Position numbers and translations under genes: made by a program
The notes under the pieces: generated by a model
The model's input: the letters and a program-made list of their open reading frames with translations, nothing else
Databases searched by the model: none
Told to the model about the DNA's origin: nothing
Shown here: positions 48,001 to 59,000 of the stretch, piece after piece
How the letters are laid out: each line of letters starts with the position of its first letter
Numbering within the stretch: the first letter of the stretch is position 1
Origin: Prunella strophiata
Taxonomy: Eukaryota > Chordata > Aves > Passeriformes > Prunellidae
Assembly: GCA_036583965.1 (NCBI GenBank)
Contig: JAZBQD010000001.1
Coordinates: forward strand, 14,161,392 to 14,225,391
DNA: 64,000 bases
Direction of reading: 5' to 3'

Positions 48001-51000
48001 GAATGACAATCTTGCAAGTGCTCCTTGCAGATGGGGAGGGCTGTAATTGCTTCTATTTGAGACCCAGAGCTCCCTGTAATCAGCACTTACACAATGGAGA
48101 GGAGGATTGTGCAAATCTTGAAAACACATACCTAACTCACTCTCTGTCTATGGATTCTGTGCTTTTCTGAAGACAGTTCTACCACTTGAACAACTTAATT
48201 TCAATAGCATTAAAAAGTATTTCCAGTAAATATCTGACTCGTGTATCATACAGACTCACATACACAGAGTGCAGAAAGCAAGTTAAAAGGCACCCATGTA
48301 CACAGTGCATAAGAAATAATAATTTAGATTCTTCAAATTTCTACTGTCTATAGAGTATTGCTGCAGGATAAGAGAAAAGCTTCAATATGAAATCTTTCTG
48401 GGATAAATGGAGAAAAGCAGAGAAAATTTCTAAAAGCAAAACCAAAGAATCCTGAAGTGACCTTCTTACTGAATTTAAGATTTCATGCCAGTGAATGCCC
48501 TTCCAGTTATTTTAAAAGCAGTGTTATACTAAAAAGACTATAAAGGCCATTATCTTCCATATTGCCTTTATTCTGTGCTATAAATTGCAAATTATATAAA
48601 GAAAAAGTATTAGCCTACACCATCTGGTAAATTTTCTATTTTAAAGCAAATAGAGAATTATTACTTAAAGAAGAGACATCAGGTACATGAAGAACAATCC
48701 ATTTGATGTATGTTTTCAAGGCTGGCAGGAAGTTTTTCAGAGAAAGAGAGCTGGTTTTCTCAGAAAAAGCAGAGATGAGGATGGCCTTTGATTTCTTGTC
48801 CAAATGCTGCATCTTTTTGGGCCAGGCTCTGACTGTCCAGGCTCAGATGTGGAGGCAGTGGAGCAAGCTTTCTGCAGACCCCTGACTGTTTATTGCCTCT
48901 GATGCAGGCTCTGACTGCTTTTCAGTATAACCAGTAGCCCCCAGGATTTTGGCAAATCCGGGCTCCCAATGCCTGGCTGACAGCATGTTCTCATCCCAAA
49001 TCAGTGCTCAAGGCTCCCCTTGTCATTTGACAGCCCAGGTGTCATTTGACTCTCACCTCTGGTAACTGTCAATAATTTTAGCTTTGAGCATTAGGTGCTT
49101 TTCATTAAACTCAAAAAAATTAAACAGTAGTCTAGCTGGTAGTTACAGAAAGCAGATGATAGTTGCTTAAAACACTTACATACATTGTGCATAACTGGTA
49201 TTGCAAATTCCCAGAATAATCAGTGCTTCCTCCTTTGCACATCCCAGCATTGCTCAAATCACTTCATGGTTAGCAACTCCACAGCATGTCACATTGTTGT
49301 TATAATGCCCTTTAGGAGGATGATGTAATTTCTTTTCATAAGATATAAGTGTTGAATAATCCCAAAACAGGCACAGCTCCTTGAAAAATCAAGGCCTGCA
49401 TGCTGCAATCACCTGCAAGTGATGTGTTCACAAACACCCTAACTGGTTTTCAGGAGCAGGAAGTCCACACAAAAACCAGCCATAAAGCTTTTCACTCTCC
49501 AGTTGTTCACCCTTAGCATTTAGTGCCTGTCCAGTTACAGATCACTGAAATATCACTGAAATCTGGCAGCTTTTTCAGACATTTGTATCCACTCAGGTTC
49601 AGCTATATTCACCTTGAAACAGCTGCATAACCCTGAAATTAATACTGCAGTGCAACCTTGTACCCTTTCTTGCTGAAAACAATGGCAATCACTTCAGCTC
49701 ACTTAAAAAGAGGCTGGGTTGGACTCACATTGTGAAATACTCCAGTTAAACTTATTAAGTCTAATTGGTGTGGTAATGTTCAGTGCTGTGCTGGTTGCAA
49801 CATCCCACTCCCACATTCCTTAGCTTAAATGACTTCATGCTTTGCAGCCCTGCCTCATAACTCTTATTTAGGGAAGCCCTTTAAAAAGCTTTTTGCTGTT
49901 CCTCATGATTTTTTTCTTCAATTCTTTTTAAAAAAGCAATGTTTCTTAACTTCAAAGCCAAAAGGCTTAAAATCAAATGATGATGCTCAATTTTTCTGAA
50001 GTCATTTTGAACGTGATACTGATTTAACTGGCCTGCAATATAAGTGGATGTCATCCTGTAGCTTTTCATTGCTTTATTTATAGAAAGATGCTATAAACTA
50101 GATACTCTTCATTAGTCTACCCTGTATTAGCTGGCCTCTCTCAAAGGAGTTTTGCAAGACTTTCCAAAAATAGCAGAGGACTGAAGGTAGTGCTTCATTG
50201 AAACCAGCCTGCGGGATTTAATTCCAGTAGTGGCAAACAAATTCATAAAATTTTGATAGTATTCTCAAAGTATACTAAAAACTCAAGCTGCCTGAAGAAA
50301 CAGCACTCAAAAAGCAAAATAAGGCCTCCTGCTTACAGCCAGCCTTGTTGCTCTTATCAGCAAATATGATAAAAGAGTGTTCCCTGTGCAAGCCATCCTT
50401 TTGTTCAGGGAGTGGCAAAGCCAGTGAGAGGCACCAAGCAAACTTTGGGAACCATCCATGTGCTGCTTCTCCTTCTGTCAGCATTTCCAGGAGTTCTGAG
50501 GAAGAAATCTCTAAATCTCAGCTCCAAACTGAAACCTCCTTCCAGACACGACACAAATGGGGCAGAAACACAAACCTGTGGTCACAAGGAGAGAGGGTAC
50601 CACAAAACAACACAAAGTTTTATGAAAGCTGTTGCCACACCACAAGTACTTAAGAATATATTTACAGAGGCACAAACATTACAGTGTCCTTTCCATTCCA
50701 CAGGATGGAAACTTCCTGTGCTAGACTGAAGTTAAAGGGAATGTGATGGAACAGAACCAGTGCCATTGCAAAATGACAATTAAACCCACAAACACCAGGC
50801 CCCCTATCACATTAAAGGTCTGATATGGAAGCATCTGGGGATTTTGTTATGTGTTTCCATTTAATAGTGACTAACAGCTTGTATAAATTAATGTAATTTC
50901 TTATTTTCATTTTTTTGCACTGTAATTTACTAATTTAAATCCCAAAAAAATAGATGAATGCACATAATGTCCATCGGTCTTAAAATACCTTGCTGTGGAA

Positions 51001-52270
51001 GATTTAAAATTTTCTGTTTATATCATACTCCTTAGGTCCCTATTTTGTACTTTTAATTCAATATTGCTCTCAGAATATGCACTGAGCACCAGAGTGTTTT
51101 ATCACAAAAAAATTATGACCAGCTAATTCACCTGGAATTCTCTTTGATGAAAACTAAGGCATAACTGCAGGAATAAATATATTTTCTTTATTAGATACAA
51201 ACTTCAGATCTTACCCCATGTAAATCAGAAAAAGACTTGGGCTTACATGAAAGTTACAAATAAGTCATGCAACAACTGTTAGTTTAGATGGTATTAAAAT
51301 ATAAAGTAAATGGAATTTAACATTTGGTACTCTTTCTTTAGCTAGGAAGTATTTTATTCTATGAGTCTTCCCATTGGGATTGACATCAATAAAAGTATTA
51401 GAAGCTGGAGCATAAGAAAGGCACAGCAGATATAAAGAATAACAATCCCTTAATATCTTTTTCAGCAGCCAAGCAGATTGGAATGAATAGAAAAATACTT
51501 GCTGGTATTTAGGATTTTTTAAATTCAAATTTTTTACAACTGATATATTGTAAAAGGTGACCTTACATTACTGTTAATTTCTATAATGTTCACACATCAT
51601 TCATACACCCAAAACTGAATTATACACCCCACCATGTGCATAGATAGGCAGGTCCCTGCCCAGAAAATTTATTCTCTAGATCAACACTTGACAGTGGTGC
51701 AATTAAAATTGAGAGAAAAGAAAAAAATAAATAAAATAACCAGCCCTGAACAATAGCTTGCCTGAATTATCCCTATTAGGCCTTTTATTAATTGTAGGAT
51801 ATTATATGCACTGTACCTTATCATGTAAGATGATTACAGATGTTGCCAAAGAAGAGAGATTTTAGCAGAGCATGCACAAAGCTGTGTTTTAGCTGCAGAA
51901 AGAACCTTCCTCCACATTTGGCCACTTCAATCCTCACAAAAACACATTCAATGATAAAACTTCAGGACAGAAGGAATTTTACTTGCTGGTTTTGGTAATG
52001 GAGAGCAAAATACTAATGTCCATCTTGTCCAGCCTGATGGAATAAGCAATTGTTTTCCAATGTTGGCATATAAGAGAAAGTATTAAATATAAGAAGTCAG
52101 CCAAGAACAGAGATGAAGGCATGAATGTCATCTATTAAAAGAGGATCATGGAGAAGGCAAACACAAAATGCCTTTCTCATTTCCTACCACCCTAGTAACA
52201 GGGGGCATGAAATGAAGCTGGCACTGCATAGCTGAAGAGAAAGGAAAGGAGATGATTTTCCTCACAGCTG
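45021..52270. other. Intergenic DNA, right part, no gene seen
   Basis: Mostly AT-rich. GC-richer patches at 46140-46370, 47330-47560 and 48890-49060 carry short chance ORFs. An 11-bp direct repeat TGTCATTTGAC lies around 49020-49050. No feature can be supported. Confidence 0.35.
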
Positions 52271-52279
52271 CATGATTAC

Positions 52280-52680
52280 AAAGTGCTTGATATGGGATGC
52301 TGGGTGTGCTAGAGCTGTGCATGAGTTCAGGGACAGCTTGGACAAGCTCATGGATGAAAAACCCTCAGGCACTTCTAAGGGATGGAGAGTCAGCATTTTG
52401 TTGCTTGCTGCTTCCTACCCAGGTCCCAGATAATACTGAAGCAGTTAACCCCATTAAAGTGCAAAGATTTCTAGAAGCCAGCACAGAAGTGCTGACATCT
52501 GACAATGCTGCTGAGCTATGAGCTTTCCTGGTATTAGCAAACTAGCATAGAAAACCCATTTCATGCCTGTCAGCTGGAGCAAATCCTCTGAGTAATTTGC
52601 TACATGTATGAGGATACCTTGCTCTCCCAGTAACCTTGTCTTAAACACTGGAGGAGAGCTGTGGTGTCTCACTGGCTGCT
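52280..52680 (+). mobile_element. Possible ancient CR1/L3-like 3' fragment
   Basis: The stretch GAGTTCAGGGACAGCTTGG then ACAAGCTCATGGATGAAAA resembles a reptilian LINE tail that reads 'GACTTGGACAAATTCATGGA'. The resemblance covers only about 40 bases, so this is tentative. Confidence 0.25.
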
Positions 52681-52958
52681 GAAAGGCAACAAGAACATCA
52701 CTAAATTATCACTTCATGTGTTCTGAGAAAAGTCTGGGTAAGTTAAACTTCATTTGATGCTCAGTGTTGGCTGGAATTGATCTATAAAATTGCATAGCAC
52801 ACATTTACTCACATCATAGGATGTGAGACAGCAATGTCTTACTCATTTTAAGTAAAATCAAAAACCCTTTAATATGTTGTTAATTTTAACTTAGCAAAGT
52901 CACTGAATCTTGTAAGTGATCTGAAATCTGCACCACCAGATTGAGTTGAGTCCAAGTT

Positions 52959-52970
52959 GCAGCAGAGGGC
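52959..52970 (+). promoter_or_regulatory. CTCF-like core motif, forward, one mismatch
   Basis: GCAGCAGAGGGC matches CCASYAGRKGGC at 11 of 12 positions (first base G). Weak alone; it lies directly before the candidate lipase promoter. Confidence 0.25.
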
Positions 52971-52971
52971 T

Positions 52972-52995
52972 CAGGTGTGGTTTGGGACTATAAAA
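52972..52995 (+). promoter_or_regulatory. Candidate lipase promoter: E-box, TC-box-like site and TATA box
   Basis: CAGGTG (52972-52977) is followed 11 bases later (start to start) by TGGGAC (from 52983), then TATAAAA (52989-52995). An E-box one helical turn from a TGGGAAA-like box is the layout bound by the acinar factor PTF1. About 90 bases downstream lies CATAG/GTAAAA (donor at 53085), so a non-coding first exon of about 53020-53084 spliced to 55977 is possible. The TC-box match is partial and the distance to the ATG exon is 2.9 kb, so this is a hypothesis. Confidence 0.25.
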
Positions 52996-53758
52996 CCAGG
53001 TTTGAGAAAGGCTTCTTAATGTAATGAGTTATTCACATTCCTTGATCTCCCCTGAGAACACAGGCACCAAAATACACTGCATAGGTAAAAATCTATGAAT
53101 TCAAATTAGTCAAGAATAATTTATTGAATCAACTAGGTTGATTTAAAAGTTTGAGAGATATGTTTGTGCAGTAAACTTTCCTTCTGAAGTGTGAAGAAAT
53201 GGTGGGGATAGAATGAAATGAAGGTTTGGTCCAATATGATATATAACAGAATTAAATCAGAAGGTAAGATTGGATACTAATTTTCTGTGGGGCCCATAAA
53301 TTCTAATAAATTGACCTTTCTTTGTCTATGAATTCTAAATGTGATGCTTTATCAGAGATCTGAGTATACCACACATCACAGTTCTGAGTTCTGTTACCTA
53401 TCACTGAAGCCAGTTTTGTCCAGGATGACCTAGGAATACTTGGAAGAAGATTTTTTGTGTGTGTGCACCTTTTAAACACTTCTTCATTTTTGTTTACTTA
53501 ACTTCTGTGGGTAACAGGTTAACTGATCAATTTTCAACTCAACAACAGACTTTAATGATGTGAGCAGAGGATAACTCAATTTTAATGTGACTAATTCAAC
53601 ACTTTACTGGACTAACTTAGTCTTGAAGAGATGAATAGGAACTCCCTGAACTCCATACTAGCCTTGATTCTTAATTTTCTGTTAGGGACACAGAGTTGGA
53701 ACATATATTTGCTTCTACAATATAGAGCTGAAGAAATCAACCTTTCAAGGCTAGCTTT

Positions 53759-53762
<4 letters not shown>

Positions 53763-53791
<29 letters not shown>
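53763..53791 (+). repeat. Poly(A) tract of 29 bases
   Basis: 29 consecutive A followed by GGAAAACC. Probably a retroposon tail or slippage tract. Open frames across it are artefacts. Confidence 0.9.
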
Positions 53792-53793
<2 letters not shown>

Positions 53794-54008
53794 AAAACCT
53801 TGAAAATGCTTTTGTGAGATTCACTTTAACCCAGTTCATAGTTGTGTGTGCTAGATATGGAACTCATCCGTCAGTGGAAAGGATTATACCAAAAGGGAGT
53901 CTCCCCTTCCTGTACATCCCTTGTCTTAGGAGGTGTCAGCAGTACACCCTTTTACTTAAAGGGTTTAACACTAAAATGTGGAGATGCAGGTTTCTCATTT
54001 GTGTCTAC

Positions 54009-54046
54009 ACAGAATTATAGAATCATTTAGGTTGGAGAAGCCCCAC
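54009..54046 (-). mobile_element. CR1 3'-end fragment, antisense
   Basis: ACAGAATTATAGAATCATTT then AGGTTGGAGAAGCCCC is the reverse complement of the CR1 terminus (…TCCAACC…ATGATTCTAT…). Only the last 40 bases or so are recognisable. Confidence 0.65.
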
Positions 54047-54049
54047 ATA

Positions 54050-55976
54050 AACCTACAGGAACAAAGATTTCTAGGAAAGTCTGATCAGAAAAGTGAACAT
54101 AATAGTATAACAACAATATAGTACTATGTGAAATGACATCATTATCAAAACACTAAAAAATAAAATTACTGCAATTAATACAATTTAATTATGAAGATTC
54201 ATGGTGATTGAATGTGGTGACAATCTGCCCCAGGAACTATTCTCCTCTCTTTAAAAGCATTTCTGTCACCTTTTCAAAGAAAAGTCAGGTAATTCATCTG
54301 GTAGCAAAATTAGAGATAAGAGATCTACAAGATGAATAAATAACAAGTGACAGACTAAGCCATTTAATTTTTTTATCATTTTTCATACTTCTTTCTGCGT
54401 TTTCTCAAGTGACAGTTTGAACCTTGCAAACACATGCTAGCTCATCCTAAAACACCTTGTTTGTGTCTTCACGTTGCAACAGGAGGCTTAGGTATCAAAC
54501 ACAAATTTGAAAATTTTGCCTAAGACTGTAAGTTATTTAAGACAGGGATCAGTTAAAGGATAAGTTAAAGTTTGCTATCAAGACTGTGGGGTGGGATGCA
54601 AAGGATGGAGGCTCTACCACTGCCATTGGTGTGGTGTTAAGTCACAATCTCAACTCAGCGTCGCACCAAGATGAGCTGATCCTGAAAGGCCCAGTGTTTG
54701 TTCAGTGTTTACATCACACTTCCCAGCAATTTTTAGCTTGAAAAATAATCACAAATAGAAGACAATAACAGCCTGTTTGAACCTTTACATTAAGTGGGTG
54801 GAATCGTGCAGGAACTGGTTGGACCTGGTTGGTGTTATCTCGGATGAAGGCTGACAGAGGGAGATCTCTTTTGGCATTACCCAACACAGCCACAGATACA
54901 GCTGGAATCCAAGCATTGTGGAGCAGAGGGTGAGCATCCCTCTGCCACGTGCCCTTGGAGGGCAGGCACAGAGCTGTCCTGCTTCTCTCCAGGCTCCTCT
55001 AAGAGCTTCTGCAAGGTTTGCCACGAGCAACTTGGAGGCTGACCCTGAGAACTTGCTCTGAGCCTTGCCAAGGTAAAATGGGATGCACTGGAGCCAAGAA
55101 CATCTCAGGAACTGAAATAAGGATCATGGTGATGAGGGGTAGGGCATTTGGTGAGTGGCTGGAGGAGAGGAGATGGAAGCAGGATGTACTTGAACCTGCA
55201 CTTGGATTTCACAGGGATGAACTCTTTGCTCCTAACAGTGTCTTATGGATTTCAGGGGATCCAGGGCTCTGCCTGTGCAGCACTGGTTGGATGATCTGGG
55301 TATGACATTAGATTTTTTAAGAATTATCTATTTTCCTTTGAAGATAGGTTGTTCATGGTAATAGTGAGACTGACTTAAAAGACTTAAAAGAGTAAATGAT
55401 GGGTTCCATTTACCCCTGTGCTTACCTATCAGCTGGTGATTAAGTGATCAGGCAGATGAGGGCTGATAAGCATGCATGGCTGATAGCAGTGATCAAAATG
55501 AGTTTTCAAGACCATCTGTATGATTTATAAATGCAAATTAAGTTTGTTCTTCTGGGGTTTTTTTTAAATGCAATCATTGATGGCAGTTCTGTGAGTAACT
55601 TTTCTATGAAATCCTAGGACAAATTTCAGTCTGTAATATGTTGTTGCAAATCCTGTTAGAATTTAATTTGCATGCCCATAAACTGCAGCTCTACAGAGAA
55701 AAAAAGTTTCTGTTTGTCAAGGACAGGAAGATGATCTTTAAGGATTCCTAAAGGATACCCTGATCATGCAAAATCTCCATGGCAAACAGAAATTAATCCC
55801 AAAGCTATTTTTTTGAAACATTCCTTTTTGAGGAGGAGTTGCTTTTTTTTTTTATCTAGCTCAGTAAATGATTTAAGTACTGAGTTTCAAGGGGTTTTAA
55901 TGGGTTAAGGGAACCTTTAGGTGAATTCCAGATTCTAATTTCAAGGATGTTTGAATTGTGTTCTCATTCATTTCAG
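54050..55976. other. Upstream region or putative first intron of the lipase gene
   Basis: Contains a GC-richer part (about 54580-55300) with chance ORFs of up to 95 codons on both strands, and an ATGCAAAT octamer at 55531-55538. No exon can be supported before 55977. Confidence 0.35.
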
Positions 55977-56025
55977 ATGCTTGCAGTATGGATCACCACT
56001 CTTTTTCTTCTCAATGCAGCCCGAG
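55977..56025 (+). CDS. PNLIPRP3: Lipase coding exon 1: start codon and signal peptide
   Basis: ATG directly follows a good acceptor (TTCTCATTCATTTCAG), suggesting a non-coding exon upstream as in mammalian PNLIP genes. Ends GCCCGAG/GTGAGA in phase 1. Encodes [16 protein letters not shown], a hydrophobic secretion signal. Confidence 0.8.
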
Positions 56026-59000
56026 GTGAGACATATAATGAATAAAGTCTATAAAGAGTAAAAATGATGTGCAGTTTACACCAGGATATCTATATTCTAG
56101 AAAAAAAACCTAGAATTATAGGTTCTAGAACCTAGAATCCATTTCATTGGAATGAATTTAACATAATTCTTCATTAGGACCAGTGTCATGTCATGTCTTT
56201 CCCACATTCAATTCATTACTTTTTAATTCTGTAAAGATTTTTGCAGCAAGCAAACAGAATGGGAATCAGAAAGGTATTTTTATATGAAAATTGGCACTGA
56301 AATTCTTCCAGAGCATTTCCTACCCTCAACTCATGGTAGCTACAACCCTGGTAATGAGAGTCTAGGCACCTCACAGTGCTAGGCAGAGAACAAGAAAATA
56401 GTTTTGGTCTAAAAATACGTCTTTAATGACAGGAAATAATGGACTTTTTAATAGCAATAAAAATTTCTTGGGATTTCACAACTGTTGTGCTATAACAGTG
56501 TGGAAATATGACAATTAATGGCAACACCTGCATGTCATATTTGCACCATTACTATATTAAAGGCACAATAAAAATTGTGAAACTGGTCCTTCAGGCACAG
56601 ACCACACATCCTGAGGCTGTGCTTTGCTTGAAGCTTCCACTCAAATGCCACTTTATTGCTTCCACTAAAATCTTACAGTGATGAAAACAATAAGGGAGAT
56701 GTTTAATGTCCATTATGGAGCAAGCAGAAGTATCTATTTTATGTTTTGGTTTATTTTGCTCCCTCATGAGCTGTTGCACAAGAAATAACAATTTAGATAA
56801 TCCCTGGAATTTAGGACTGATTCAAAGGACTGCTCTGTGCTGACAGCAAAGCTGGTTTCTTCCCTACATCAAGATTATATTGTCTTTTTCCAAGAGCTGT
56901 GTTAACAATATGTTCAACCAAACTCACCCTGAGTTCACCAGGCTGAGCTCCAGGCTCTGTTTGCAGCAGGAAACTCCTGAAGTTCAAGTCCTTGCTGCAA
57001 ACACTCAAGCACAACTTGAGCCCCTTAATGAAAAATGCTCAGAAGTGCCATCCTAATCCAGATCAGGCTCGTGTGGCTTTCCTGGTGTAAACCCTCTCCT
57101 GCCAGCTTCATGTACAGAACCTGTGACATTCCCACAACACCAATATCTCTTTCTGTGTGCACCTCAGGAAGGGAAGTTTGCTACAAAAGGCTTGGATGCT
57201 TTTCAGACAGGCCCCCATGGTCTGGGATCCCAGGGAGACAACTGGCAGGCTTGCCCCGCTCTCCAGATGCTGTGAACACAAATTTCCTTCTTTACACCAG
57301 AGATAACATGGTGAAATACCAAGTAAGAAAATGCTTTGTTTTTAAATACTGACAGTGTACAATACATTCAATAAATTGTAGGGACAGTTTCTTTTCTCAC
57401 ATATTTTGCTCATATGACTGTAGGGAGAACCTCCAATTCTATGTTAGACACATGATAATTTTCTTCCATCTTCTTTCCTTTTTCCTCATTTCAGCTCCCT
57501 GAGGAGCCAGGTATATTTACAACATATTAATCACAGCCCTCTAACACAAGTTATTACAGGTAAAAGGCTCCAGAATTAAGGGGTTTTATATAAATGGCAG
57601 TCACAATCAGTGGAGGTGTTTATTAAATCACTTTAGAACAAGTCCAACTCCTCCAGCTGAGAGGGCCTATGAGGTTTTAGCAAATCAGCCTTTCACTGAA
57701 GGTGAGATGTCTGCTAATTAGTGCATGACATCCTCCTTTTAAGTCAATAAAACCATAACAAAAATATGTAAGAGTTAGTAGTCAGAATTTCTTCAAAAGA
57801 AAATAATGTCTTTCTCAATACACACCAAAATACCTACAGCTTCTGAATTTGTAAGCCTAGTGGGCTTTCCCATATAATATAAATGAAGCAATTAAGGTCT
57901 TATCTTCAAAGGAAAAAAGAAAGAAAAATAGGTATAGTTTCAAAGTCAACCACATAATACCTTTCAGAAGATGCTATCTTTGTATTTCTATGGCCAAGTT
58001 TGATAAAATCTTGTACTTACATGGCATGTTGTACCAGTATATCACAAAGCATTGTGCAGAAGATGCCAGTATTATTAGTTCAATTAACCAGGGGAAGTGA
58101 AGCATTTATTGAAGTGATTAATAGATTCCCCCTTGAAAGGCAGTTTAGGAATGAGAAATAAGACCAATCTCTTCTGGGCCTAGAACTATGCCTTAACCAT
58201 TGGGGTACTCTGCCCTTTATCAAAATGTACAGTGGGATGGAACAGTCACATTCCTGTTGTGTTTGTTGGTTGTTTGGCTCTTTTGGCACAGAAAATTTCA
58301 GCTACAAATCCTTCAACTCTAAAAGCTTCGAATTTCCGAGCGCACAGGAAAACTCGCTTCATTATCCACTGGCCACCTTGCTGGAGCAGATCTCCCCTGG
58401 ATCACAAGCATATGCAGGGTAGGTACAGCTATTTTTAATAGTCATTTTGCTTGTATTTGAAAGTCTAAATATCCACATCTGGCCTAAAATTCCCATGTAA
58501 AATTTACACCTCTGTTTTCTTGTTATTCAGGGGATATATAAGGAGCACAAAAGTCAGAATGAAGCCCAGTTCCACATGACCACTGTCTTGTTCCTGGCTA
58601 GGAGTATAGTGCACTTCAGCCTTCTGCTTAATGCCCTTTTGCTGCATTCACCTCCGCAGGGAAAGCTATAATAAATTGATTTTTCAATTCTTGCCAATAA
58701 TAAAGGGGGAAAAAAGAGTGGTTTTCTCACCTCAGCAAAAGGTTACAATAAACGTGTCAGTTTGAGTGACACATTTGATCTAGTAAAACCAAAAGGCTTT
58801 GTTCAGCAGATTGGTTTCATTCTACTCTGGCACATTTCAAAAATGAAATTGTTTCAGAATAAAATACAAAATCAGAAAGTTCTATTGGCAGAAGTATCTA
58901 AATAGAATATTTTCGTTATAATCTATGAACTTCAGGGCTGATCAATTCAAGCACAAATTTGAGAATCCTTTTAGATGATGCAGGCATGAAAAATTTGAAG

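Noticed and set aside
55018..55305. 95-codon ORF upstream of the lipase ATG
   Set aside because: No similarity or splice support, and reverse-strand ORFs of similar size overlap it, which points to GC-driven chance frames.
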